64,000 bases of DNA from JACMLD01 sp038229695 (GTDB lineage Bacteria; Bacteroidota; Bacteroidia; Chitinophagales; Chitinophagaceae). Both the position numbers and the translations under genes were made by a program. Numbering within the stretch: the stretch's first letter is position 1; each line of letters begins with the position of its first letter. Under the pieces are notes generated by a model. That model saw only the letters and a program-made list of their open reading frames with translations, searched no databases and was not told the DNA's origin. Below, in pieces: positions 45,601 through 52,808 of the stretch. Location of the stretch: positions 41,204 to 105,203 of the forward strand of contig JBBROE010000001.1 in assembly GCA_038229695.1 (NCBI GenBank), in the 5' to 3' direction.

Positions 45601-47695
45601 GATTTCCGGGGCCACCGACAGCGGCTTCCTGGCCAGCTATGGAGGATCCTATACAGTACATGTTATCAACGGTGCCTGTGATAGCCTGTCAGCGCCATTT
45701 CTTGTAAAAACCAATGCACTGCTGCTTAATAACAACAACGCTGAAACACTTTGCGATACTTATTTCTATGACAGTGGCGGTGCCCTGCAGGATTATGGTG
45801 CGGGTGAATCCTTTACTAAAACAGTCCGGCCGTCTACGCCGGGCACCCTTCCACGGTTTACGCTGCTGGCCTTCGGATCGGAAGCCGGGCAGGATATGCT
45901 GAATATTTACGATGGCAGTGACACGCTTGCCCCGTTACTGGCCAGCCTTGTGGGGAGCCCCGCAATACCGGCGCAGTTCACAGGCACTTCAGGGTACCTC
46001 ACTTTCCGGTTTACGAGCAATAGCTCCGTTAACTTACCGGGTTGGGCAGGAGCACTGGCCTGTTATCAGCCCACGGTTTATCGCAGCAGGAAGACGGGAG
46101 ATGCTGCGGACAGCAGTACCTGGGAGATTAAATCCGGTGCGACATTCCTCCCTGCCCCGGGTTATCCGCGCTGGTACGACGACAGTATTATCATCAGCAG
46201 CGGGCATACCGTCACTGTACACAATAACCTGGTATGGGACCAGGTACAGGTAAAGCCGGGTGGCACGCTGGCGATTGACACGACATTTGCCCTGCGCGAC
46301 GGCCCGGGTGCTGATTTGGCCTGCGACGGCACCCTGGCGGTGACCGGTGCCGGGAACATCAGTGGCAGCGGTACACTGGAGTTGAGCGGGGATGCCGACA
46401 ACAGCACCGCGTCAGCCGGCAGCATCCGCGTAAACACGCTCGTGAATGGCATCAGGCCCCAAAGTATCAGCGCAAAAGGATCTTTTTCAAACCTTACGAT
46501 AAGCAACCCCGCTGTTGCTATAAAACTTTTTGGAAATATGGCAGCAGACACCTTACTGGTGAATAACGGAACAGGAAACATTTCGGTGAGCTCAACCGGT
46601 ACGGACGTGCTGCTGACAGTGATGAAGCAACTCGGCCTGCAGCGCGGACACCTGCTTATGGGCGATCATACCGCCTGCCTGTTACCTGCCGGTGCGGCGC
46701 TTTCCGGAGGCAGTGATGCAGGATTTATTTCAGGCCTGGTGTTGCGCGGCAGTACGCTGACCAGGGATAGTCTTTTCTTCCCGGTGGGAGACAGCAGCTA
46801 CCGGCCGGTCAACCTGAGGGTTAGCCATGCCACGCCGGGAACCTTTATCTACCAGGTTAATGTAGTGCCGGGAAATGCGGCGTTGCACGACCTGCCGGCG
46901 ACGATTGACGCTGTCAGCCCGGTTCGGCATTACGTAGTTTCAGGGGGCGGGTCAGCCACTACGGACTCCGCTATCGTCCAGCTTTCTTATGGCGACGGTG
47001 ACGGGGTTACCGATACGGCCGCGTTGCGGATGGCAGGTGCTGCCGGCACGCAATGGCAGGATCTGGGCGGCAGCGGATTGGGCGGCCCGGATGGAACCAT
47101 CAGCAGCCCGGTAAACCTGTCGGCCATAAACGATTTGGTGATGGGCAATGCGGCTGGCGGTACCAACGCCTTTGCGGTTCGGTTCATCTCGGTTTCTGCG
47201 GCATTGGATGGAAAACAGGCGGATCTGGTGTGGGTGATTGCCAATGAATCCGCGATAACAGGGTATACCGTGGAAGTGTCCTCGGATGGACTCAGTTTTT
47301 TACCCCTGGGCACTCTACCGGCGGCCCCCGGTTCAGCTGCTTTAAAACAATACGCGTTAACGGACAGGCTGCCATCGGCCGGGACAAACTATTACCGGGT
47401 AAGGATGACGGACAACAGGGGAGTCAATAAATTCAGTAAAACGGTTAGTGTTACGTTAACGGCCGGCAGGGACTTCGTGGTGTGGCCCAACCCCGCGTCC
47501 CGCGTCGTGACTATCCAGGATAGGGAGATTATGGATGCCGTACGGGTATATAACGGCAACGGGCAGTTGCTGGTGGATCTAAGGCCGGCAACAAAACAAA
47601 TAACCCTTCCTGTCGGCAGTTGGGCGGCCGGCTTTTACGAGATCAGCATTACTGCCGGCGGAAAGACGGTGCATACCAAAATTATCAGGCAATAG
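42641..47695 (+). CDS. Large secreted subtilisin-family (S8) peptidase with T9SS sorting domain
   Basis: A 1,684-residue exported serine protease. The signal peptide is residues 1-19; a long propeptide reaches about residue 190. The S8 domain carries Asp250 (AVIDEGVD, where many have D-[ST]-G), His289 (RAHGTNCTGIIAA), an oxyanion Asn in ISNSWGGG, and Ser472 (NGTSSATPA). An Ig/PKD-like domain (about 555-620) comes next, then a beta-propeller-like section (680-900), another Ig-like domain (950-1020) and a CUB-like domain (1027-1145: GQDMLNIYDGSD, GYLTFRFTSNSS). A fibronectin-like region follows. The final 75 residues (VWPNPASRVV... GFYEISITAGGK) are a T9SS type A sorting domain. It probably degrades extracellular protein and is anchored or released by T9SS. 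Confidence 0.9.
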   Translation: MKRILSFLLLISVLCATAQPGDVKSYYYHGRKATYPVSNSRIVIGLTSGETVPGRLRKLSDLLGLPDAALAVLPGNRMAIAHFPPGSTAMRQASASLKQAGFVSFIHPCFTSAYGKDMASGDAFVVKLKASSSVKAFTALLQKYGCSIKRPYAYARNIYLLTAGAASQYDGLLAANLFFESGLFEYAEPDLTLLDGLFVADPNDPLYSYQWEHNNTGTAIQYSGTPGADLKVQQAWTISTGAGIKVAVIDEGVDILHADLSANMLQGFDCLSGTANPGDGQPLGPARAHGTNCTGIIAAVANNNMGIAGIAPDSKIIPINLAAANGYFTSESNIAAGFDYAWQHGADVISNSWGGGTPSDIIDDAINRAVTLGRGGKGSVVLFASGNNNTGIGYPASNPQVISVGGVNMCGQRKSPASFSCDGESWGASYGTGLDVVAPCVKIVSTDLSGSAGYNNAGGAAGDYYFTFNGTSSATPAASAVVALVLAANPGLTVSDVRSILENTCDKLPGYTYSSVSDQPNGTWNSETGHGRVNAFNAVQVALSGVFCQVQVKAQGATRICPGGSVTLSVVNPVAGTIYQWRKDSSTLTSATNISATISGSYDVVATAANGCIAYSAPVAVTVLANTPPLRADAGIDTFVCSGTPVRLGGTPAASGGAPFLPASRFFGMDWLSNSFVRFSETNPLHYDTIARQVVTDAQYNAGQFFGGGDFTPYGYYGITQEDNRLLRVDTGNGQSYLIGVAPAPAGYTWSGLAWDPAGKNLYGLASGASSSSLCLIDPFTALVSPVATVPVGATEWLAINNSGDLYAMSDDNYVYRINKITGAALRLPNPVGADVIYQQDADFDPLTNQLYLTTVIKSQAYGSDLRTVDTATGKSTLIGSLGGLSEIDATAIAGPGYLYNWSPATGLSDTGVAVPVAMPGSTTTYKLTVTDACGNISTSSVTVKVSTPAAAFIGAAKDSIGVAEKLLLHTAGKPGYTYQWFNNGRAISGATDSGFLASYGGSYTVHVINGACDSLSAPFLVKTNALLLNNNNAETLCDTYFYDSGGALQDYGAGESFTKTVRPSTPGTLPRFTLLAFGSEAGQDMLNIYDGSDTLAPLLASLVGSPAIPAQFTGTSGYLTFRFTSNSSVNLPGWAGALACYQPTVYRSRKTGDAADSSTWEIKSGATFLPAPGYPRWYDDSIIISSGHTVTVHNNLVWDQVQVKPGGTLAIDTTFALRDGPGADLACDGTLAVTGAGNISGSGTLELSGDADNSTASAGSIRVNTLVNGIRPQSISAKGSFSNLTISNPAVAIKLFGNMAADTLLVNNGTGNISVSSTGTDVLLTVMKQLGLQRGHLLMGDHTACLLPAGAALSGGSDAGFISGLVLRGSTLTRDSLFFPVGDSSYRPVNLRVSHATPGTFIYQVNVVPGNAALHDLPATIDAVSPVRHYVVSGGGSATTDSAIVQLSYGDGDGVTDTAALRMAGAAGTQWQDLGGSGLGGPDGTISSPVNLSAINDLVMGNAAGGTNAFAVRFISVSAALDGKQADLVWVIANESAITGYTVEVSSDGLSFLPLGTLPAAPGSAALKQYALTDRLPSAGTNYYRVRMTDNRGVNKFSKTVSVTLTAGRDFVVWPNPASRVVTIQDREIMDAVRVYNGNGQLLVDLRPATKQITLPVGSWAAGFYEISITAGGKTVHTKIIRQ

Positions 47696-47716
47696 CTTTC
47701 GCTGTAAAAAATACAG

Positions 47717-47749
47717 GGGCAGTACGGGGTTTATCGTACTGCCCTTTTT
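47717..47749 (+). terminator. Intrinsic terminator after the S8 peptidase gene
   Basis: GGGCAGTACG (47717-47726) pairs with CGTACTGCCC (47735-47744), a perfect 10-bp stem with an 8-base loop, followed by five T. It lies 21 bases after the stop codon. Confidence 0.82.
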
Positions 47750-47763
47750 ATCCTTATCCCTGT

Positions 47764-48315
47764 TCAGTCTTCTTTTCCGCTTTTGTCACCCACAAACCAG
47801 TGTTCCTTATTTTTGAAGAGCACGTTGAAGGTGGTGAGTGAGCCATAGATCCGCGTGAGATATTGTTGCAGGTTTACCTTGTCTTCGTCATTCAGCAGTT
47901 TGTGCGCATTGATTTGCTGTTCCATGACCCGGAGCCGGTCGCGCAGCATTACAATTTTGTGAAAGAATATATCGATAGGTATCTCTTTTGGTTTTTGCGT
48001 TTTATCAGCGGGCTGCAGCAGCAGCATACCGTTGATCCACCGGTCGCCGAGCGAAACCGGTTCTGTCATTCCACCCCATAACCGCAGAATTTTGAGTAAT
48101 GACTGCTCCATAGCCGACGTGGTTTCCGTTTCGGCTGTCACGTTGTCCGGGATGATATCATCGAGCCGTTCATCTGTTTTATCGATTTCTTTTGTACCGT
48201 GATGGATAAAGGTGACGAGGTAGCTGGCATACTTCACAGCGGTGATTACGCCGGGCCCGTAAAGGGTATGCTGAAGCCGGGTTCCGGTTCCAAGAGTAAG
48301 CTGGCTGGATTCCAT
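47764..48315 (-). CDS. Conserved protein with SH3-like N-terminus, unknown function
   Basis: A 183-residue soluble protein. Residues 8-50 (LGTGTRLQHTLYGPGVITAV then YLVTFIHHGTKEIDK) have the G-x-x-V-x-H-x-x-x-G-x-G-x-I pattern of small SH3-like/Tudor folds found in CarD-type and helicase C-terminal domains. The remainder is acidic then helical, ending in a coiled region (RDRLRVMEQQINAHKLLNDEDKVNLQQYLTRIY). I do not recognise a named family; it resembles Bacteroidota proteins annotated as hypothetical. It sits 58 bases downstream of the class C hydrolase gene on the same strand and may be co-transcribed. Confidence 0.7.
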   Translation of the reverse strand: MESSQLTLGTGTRLQHTLYGPGVITAVKYASYLVTFIHHGTKEIDKTDERLDDIIPDNVTAETETTSAMEQSLLKILRLWGGMTEPVSLGDRWINGMLLLQPADKTQKPKEIPIDIFFHKIVMLRDRLRVMEQQINAHKLLNDEDKVNLQQYLTRIYGSLTTFNVLFKNKEHWFVGDKSGKED

Positions 48316-48373
48316 AAAAAGTCAGGTTGAATGATTGAGTGATGTACCTATAGCCTGTGCTAATGGCAGATAT

Positions 48374-49633
48374 TTACTGGTCGATTGCCTGGTAAACAAG
48401 TTCGCGGAATTTTCCGGCGAGATCGCCATGTGCAAAAGGAAAAATGTTAATGAACAACTGGGCAACTATTTTTTCTTTGGGGTCGATCCAGTAAGAAGAA
48501 CCAAACATGCCGCCCCAGCCAAACGACCCGGCAGATTCGGGTGTGAAAGCACTGCTTTCAGGCGTTATAATTTCAAAACCGAGCCCGAACTTATTACCGT
48601 GACTGAGGCCGAGTGCACCGATCTGGCTGGAAGTCATCATCCGGACCGAGCTGGCGGACAACAACCGTTTCCCGTTGTAGGTACCCTGGTTGAGCAGCAT
48701 CTGCATAAAAGCGGCGTAATCATGAGCGGTGGAAGAAAGGCCGGCTCCGCCTGAAAAGTACGTACCCCGCGAATTGGGGAAGTTGCGCGGCAAGTCTCCG
48801 TTGAGGGTGAGGTGGTCGGCCATTTTGATGGCCCTGCCGGTTGAATCGCTGCTGTACAGTTCGGCCAGCCGCCCATATTTCTGGCCTGGGAGGTAGAAAT
48901 AAGTGTCAGTCATGCCGAGCGGGGCGAAGATGCGGGTAATGAAAAATGTATCGAGGGGCATACCGGAAACGATTTCCACGATGTAACCGAGCAGGTCCGT
49001 GTTTAGGCCATAGGTCCATTTTTCTCCCGGTTGGTGGAAGAGTGGCAAGGAGCCCAGCAGTTTCATTTTTTCACCGAGGGTGATGGGCTGGGTGGTTATA
49101 CCGGCAGGTACACCGGCTTTTGCATAAATCGCATTCGCTACCGGGCTACCGATCTGCGCATAGCCGATACCGGAAGTATGCGAGAGTAGATCGCGGATAG
49201 TGATATTTCGGTTAGCCGGTACCGTGGTGAAGCTGCTGTCTGCGTCGTGAAAGGTCTGCAGCACTTTTTGTTTGTTAAATTCAGGTATAAATTTGGCGAC
49301 CTCGTCATCCGGCAGCAGCCTGCCTTCTTCAACCAGCATCATAATGGCTGCACTGGTGATGGCTTTGGTTTGAGACGCGATGCGAAATATCCGGTGAGTT
49401 GTCATTACCTGTTTTCTTTCTGCATCGTTATAACCGATTTCCTTGTAATAAGCCAGTTTGCCGTTGCGGTAAACGATGGCCACTGCTCCATTGAGCCAGT
49501 GGTTAGAAACGTACTGCCCGATGACAGAATCTATGCGGGCGAGCCGCCGTGCAGACATGCCGGCACCGGCCGGGTCGGTGAAAGGCTGGGCCTGCAGGCT
49601 GCCGGCCAGCAGCAGCAGAAAAAGTATACGCAT
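48374..49633 (-). CDS. Serine hydrolase of the beta-lactamase class C family
   Basis: A 419-residue exported enzyme. The signal peptide is residues 1-15 (LLLLAGSLQAQ). The S-x-x-K motif is SQTK (near residue 90) with ASQTKAITSAAIMML. The second motif is YGLNTDLLGYIVE, in which Tyr replaces the usual Y-x-N pattern as in EstB-type esterases. The terminal GWGGMFGSSYWIDP is in place of KTG. This combination is typical of penicillin-binding-protein-like esterases/D-alanyl peptidases rather than true antibiotic-hydrolysing lactamases. The exact substrate is unknown. It lies 94 bases downstream of the CarboxypepD_reg-like gene on the same strand. Confidence 0.88.
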   Translation of the reverse strand: MRILFLLLLAGSLQAQPFTDPAGAGMSARRLARIDSVIGQYVSNHWLNGAVAIVYRNGKLAYYKEIGYNDAERKQVMTTHRIFRIASQTKAITSAAIMMLVEEGRLLPDDEVAKFIPEFNKQKVLQTFHDADSSFTTVPANRNITIRDLLSHTSGIGYAQIGSPVANAIYAKAGVPAGITTQPITLGEKMKLLGSLPLFHQPGEKWTYGLNTDLLGYIVEIVSGMPLDTFFITRIFAPLGMTDTYFYLPGQKYGRLAELYSSDSTGRAIKMADHLTLNGDLPRNFPNSRGTYFSGGAGLSSTAHDYAAFMQMLLNQGTYNGKRLLSASSVRMMTSSQIGALGLSHGNKFGLGFEIITPESSAFTPESAGSFGWGGMFGSSYWIDPKEKIVAQLFINIFPFAHGDLAGKFRELVYQAIDQ

Positions 49634-49727
49634 GAGTTTTGTGGATTAGACAGGGAAGATACATCATGCCGGGAATTGCGGCAGCAACCGGGCCTAGAAA
49701 GATGGTTCAGGCAGGTCCGCACCGGGT

Positions 49728-50465
49728 TTAAAATCCTTTTTTTCTTTCGTACTCTTTCCAGGCCAGCTTGATGTATTCCGCAAATTCGTAGTCGGTGGCC
49801 GTGCCGGTAAAGTCGGCAGTAGGGCGGTATTTTTTCATAAAATCGGCCTGTTCTTCGCCAGTTAGGCGGGTAATTTTCCGAACCAGCGGTTTGGTAAAGC
49901 GGTGGTCGATGAAACGATCTTCTTCCTCCTGCAGCAGGCGTTGCTGGAAATGCGCCATCCGCCGGTTTTTCCGGAAATTGAACATGTTGATGAAGGCATC
50001 CAGGTCGAGCCCCACCCCGAAGGCGCCGGAGCTGGGATTGGAGAGCGACACGCCGGGTTTATGGAAGTCGAAGGCCTTTGCGTAGTCGAGCCGGTTCTGT
50101 ATCGAATCTTTTTTATAATTCCTGGGGACCACCTTTACCTCCTTCAGTTCGGTGACGGGGATATTCAGGGATAGGTCAAACCCGTTATAAATGTTGATGG
50201 AAGACACGGCAAAGCGCGGCGAGGGCTTGTTGAGGTAAGAAAACCAAATCGAGTCACGCTCATCAACGAGGATGCTGTACCGGCCCAGTGAATCGGTGGT
50301 GGTGCCGGTTCCGCCGGTGCTGAGCACGCTTACGGAAGACAGGGGTTGCGTCCGGCTCATGTCAAACACCCTGCCCCGGATGATCACCTGCGCTGTAACG
50401 ACGCCAGGACAGGACAGCCCGGCCAGTAAAATCACGAAAAGTATATATCTGTTCCTGCTAATCAA
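49728..50465 (-). CDS. Carboxypeptidase-regulatory-like domain protein
   Basis: A 245-residue exported protein. The hydrophobic N-terminus (NRYILFVILLAGLSCPGVVTAQ) is a signal peptide. Residues 25-110 form a CarboxypepD_reg-like (CNA_B/TonB-plug-associated) beta-sandwich: IIRGRVFDMSRTQPLSSVSV then GRYSILVDERDSIWFSY. The C-terminal half is basic and helical (FNFRKNRRMAHFQQRLLQ, DRFIDHRFTKPLVRKITRL). This architecture is frequent in small Bacteroidota periplasmic proteins with no known enzyme role. No ATG fits: the start is a TTG at 50465. It follows purN by 61 bases on the same strand. Confidence 0.75.
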   Translation of the reverse strand: MISRNRYILFVILLAGLSCPGVVTAQVIIRGRVFDMSRTQPLSSVSVLSTGGTGTTTDSLGRYSILVDERDSIWFSYLNKPSPRFAVSSINIYNGFDLSLNIPVTELKEVKVVPRNYKKDSIQNRLDYAKAFDFHKPGVSLSNPSSGAFGVGLDLDAFINMFNFRKNRRMAHFQQRLLQEEEDRFIDHRFTKPLVRKITRLTGEEQADFMKKYRPTADFTGTATDYEFAEYIKLAWKEYERKKGF

Positions 50466-50526
50466 GGTAATTGGCGGTAATATTAAATCGGTTAGAAGAG
50501 CTGCGCAGGAAAAAACAGCGGATTAA

Positions 50527-51102
50527 CTATTTTTTTAACATTTCCAGGGTCTTTTCAATGACTTCCGGATAATGGGTATGTTCAAGCTGCTGGATCTTCC
50601 TGGCGAGGGTGAGGGGCGTGTCCTGGCGATCCACCGGGCACCTGGCCTGGTAAATCATATTCCCATGATCGTACCATTCATCCACGTAATGGATGGAAAT
50701 ACCGCTTTCTTTTTCGCCTGCGGCGATAACCGCATCGTGTACAAAATGCCCGTACATCCCCTTTCCCCCGTATTTCGGAAGAAGGGCAGGATGCAGATTG
50801 ATGATTCGGTTGGGGAAAGCCTTGATGAGGGCCGGTGGAATTTTCAGCAGGAAGCCGGCCAGTACGATGAAATCGATGGGAAAATCCAGCAGTGGGGCCA
50901 TGTAGGCATCTCCGTGTACAAATCGATCTTTTTCCAGCACCAGCGTGGGAATGCCATGAGTCCGGGCCAGGTCGAGAACCGCGGCCCCGGGATTATTGGA
51001 GACGACCATCGCAACGCGGATGCCCGGGTGATCGCGGAAACGGGAGATGATGGCTCCGGCATTAGTGCCGGTACCGGAGGCAAATATCGCAAGCTGGACC
51101 AT
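50527..51102 (-). CDS. purN: Phosphoribosylglycinamide formyltransferase
   Basis: A 191-residue purine-biosynthesis enzyme transferring a formyl group from 10-formyl-THF to GAR. The N-terminus QLAIFASGTGTNAGAI is the GAR-binding loop. The catalytic region contains NLHPALLPKYGGKGMYG (Asn and His of the N-H-D triad). The Asp lies in HYVDEWYDHGNMI. The length is typical. The ATG at 51102 is used; an in-frame TTG two codons earlier is unlikely. It stands alone for purine synthesis in this window, and the act operon is divergent across 350 bases. Confidence 0.94.
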   Translation of the reverse strand: MVQLAIFASGTGTNAGAIISRFRDHPGIRVAMVVSNNPGAAVLDLARTHGIPTLVLEKDRFVHGDAYMAPLLDFPIDFIVLAGFLLKIPPALIKAFPNRIINLHPALLPKYGGKGMYGHFVHDAVIAAGEKESGISIHYVDEWYDHGNMIYQARCPVDRQDTPLTLARKIQQLEHTHYPEVIEKTLEMLKK

Positions 51103-51451
51103 GGTCAAAACTAATGAAAAACGGCATTGGCCGGCAGTACCGGCGGCCGGGAATGCAACCTGAAAAGTCGGCGCTGAAAGTTTTTACACCGGGAACACGG
51201 CTGAGCCGGGGTACTAAATGCCGGTAAAGAAAGACAGTTACTAACATCCAATAGGGGTTTCCGGATTTATTGACAAATGTATGACAGTCGTTTAATGCAG
51301 ATCATTAAACAGGTTATAAAATCCGCTGAAACCCACGCCAGTAGCGGGAAAAAAAATTTTTCCGATGTTAGTATTTTCTTGTAATCCTGTCTTATTTTTG
51401 CATCCGGTTTAGGAGGTTTTTCCACACTATTATCCTGATATTTCTGAGCTT
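51103..51451. other. 349-bp divergent region between purN and actA
   Basis: No gene. It contains short G+C-rich inverted repeats near 51140-51165 (GGCCGGCAGTACCGGC-like) and the act promoter (51368-51400). A 50-base leader precedes actA. Confidence 0.6.
51368..51400 (+). promoter_or_regulatory. Promoter of the act-cox operon
   Basis: TATTTTTG at 51393-51400 is a full TAnnTTTG match, with TTAG at 51368-51371 as a partial -33 at a 21-base spacing. It lies 51 bases before actA and is the only strong candidate for the whole 12-kb block. Confidence 0.5.
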
Positions 51452-52726
51452 ATGATTAATCGCAGACCTTTTGCCCATAAAATCTTTTTTCAACTCTTTT
51501 TCTTACTTATTTCCGGTTGGGGACTTACAGCAACAGCACAGAATGGCAACGCGACAGTGGGAAAATCGCTTTTTGCCAACAATTGCGCGACGTGTCACAA
51601 CCCTATTAAAGACGGTGTAGGCCCTGCCCTCCAGGGAGTTACGTCCCGGGTGCCCGACAGGAAGTTGCTCCACGCCTGGATTCACAATAACCAGGCGGTA
51701 CTTGCCAGCGGCAACGCCTATTTCAATAAATTATACCTGGAGCGGAATAAGACCGCGATGAACCTGTTTCTCGGGCTGACAGACCCTGAAATAGATGATA
51801 TCCTCGCTTACGTGGAAACCTATAAAGCGCCTGTGGCCGCTCCCGGCGACCAGACTTCTACGCAGAATGAAAGTGATAACTCCCTGCTGTATGGTATCCT
51901 GACTTTGATTCTGGCCGTCATCACCCTTATTTTACTGCAGGTTAACAGCAATCTTAAAAAATTATCGGACGATAAGGAAGGCGTGCCGGCTTTCGAACCG
52001 GTACCCTTTTACCGCAACAAGGCCTACATTGCTATTGTGGCGGTGGTACTCTTCATCATCGGGGGGTATTATACCATCCAGGCTGCCATCGGCCTGGGCC
52101 GCAACAAGGGTTACCAGCCTGAACAGCCAATTTATTACTCGCATAAAGTGCATGCCGGCATCAATCAAATCAGTTGTTTGTACTGCCACAACGGTGCCTA
52201 CGAAGGCAAGCATGCCAACGTGCCCTCTGTTAATGTCTGCATGAATTGCCACATGGCTATCAATGAGTACAGCGCGGCAAGCGAAAAATTATACCGCGAA
52301 GACGGAACGGAGGTTAACGGAACACTTGAAATCCAGAAGGTCTATGCAGCCGCCGGCTGGGATCCCAAGGCAAAAAAATATACCGGTAAGGAGAAACCTA
52401 TTGAGTGGACCCGTATCCACAACCTCCCCGACCACGTCTATTTCAATCACTCCCAGCACACGCGTGCCGGCCAGGTTCAGTGCCAAACCTGTCACGGACC
52501 TATCCAGGAAATGGGCGAAGTGCGCCAGTTTGCAGACCTGAGCATGGGCTGGTGTATCAATTGCCACCGCGAAAGCAAAGTAAATTTTTACAACGCCGAG
52601 ACCGGGCAGGGTAATAAATTTTACAGCATCTACGAGAGCTTTCACAATGATTTGAAAAATAATAAAATTGACAGCGTTACCGTAGAAATGATTGGGGGTA
52701 CGGAGTGTCAGAAATGTCATTATTAA
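51452..52726 (+). CDS. actA: Alternative complex III multihaem cytochrome ActA (with fused N-terminal cytochrome c domain)
   Basis: A 424-residue membrane-anchored cytochrome. A signal peptide (ISGWGLTATAQ) is followed by a class I cytochrome c domain with CATCH (Cys45-His49) and a probable Met ligand in TAMNLF. One TM follows (LLYGILTLILAVITLILLQ, about 147-165), then another (YIAIVAVVLFIIGGYYTIQ). The ActA pentahaem part comes next, with CLYCH (Cys242), CMNCH, CQTCH (Cys344), CINCH (Cys368) and CQKCH (Cys419). That gives six CxxCH motifs; the pentahaem ActA core is standard and the extra N-terminal haem adds a further relay. In ACIII, ActA carries electrons from the quinol site toward the oxidase. 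First gene of the operon. Confidence 0.92.
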   Translation: MINRRPFAHKIFFQLFFLLISGWGLTATAQNGNATVGKSLFANNCATCHNPIKDGVGPALQGVTSRVPDRKLLHAWIHNNQAVLASGNAYFNKLYLERNKTAMNLFLGLTDPEIDDILAYVETYKAPVAAPGDQTSTQNESDNSLLYGILTLILAVITLILLQVNSNLKKLSDDKEGVPAFEPVPFYRNKAYIAIVAVVLFIIGGYYTIQAAIGLGRNKGYQPEQPIYYSHKVHAGINQISCLYCHNGAYEGKHANVPSVNVCMNCHMAINEYSAASEKLYREDGTEVNGTLEIQKVYAAAGWDPKAKKYTGKEKPIEWTRIHNLPDHVYFNHSQHTRAGQVQCQTCHGPIQEMGEVRQFADLSMGWCINCHRESKVNFYNAETGQGNKFYSIYESFHNDLKNNKIDSVTVEMIGGTECQKCHY

Positions 52727-52808
52727 TCCCGGGTCGCCTGGCCGGCCACGCCGGTATTGCCTTCCATACTGAATGCAGCATATCAACACATTACCGAATT
52801 TTCACACT

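Noticed and set aside
48374..49633. True class C beta-lactamase (resistance gene)
   Set aside because: The SxxK motif is present, but the Y-x-N and K-T-G motifs are replaced by YGLN and GWGG forms typical of esterases and D-aminopeptidases, so resistance is not claimed.
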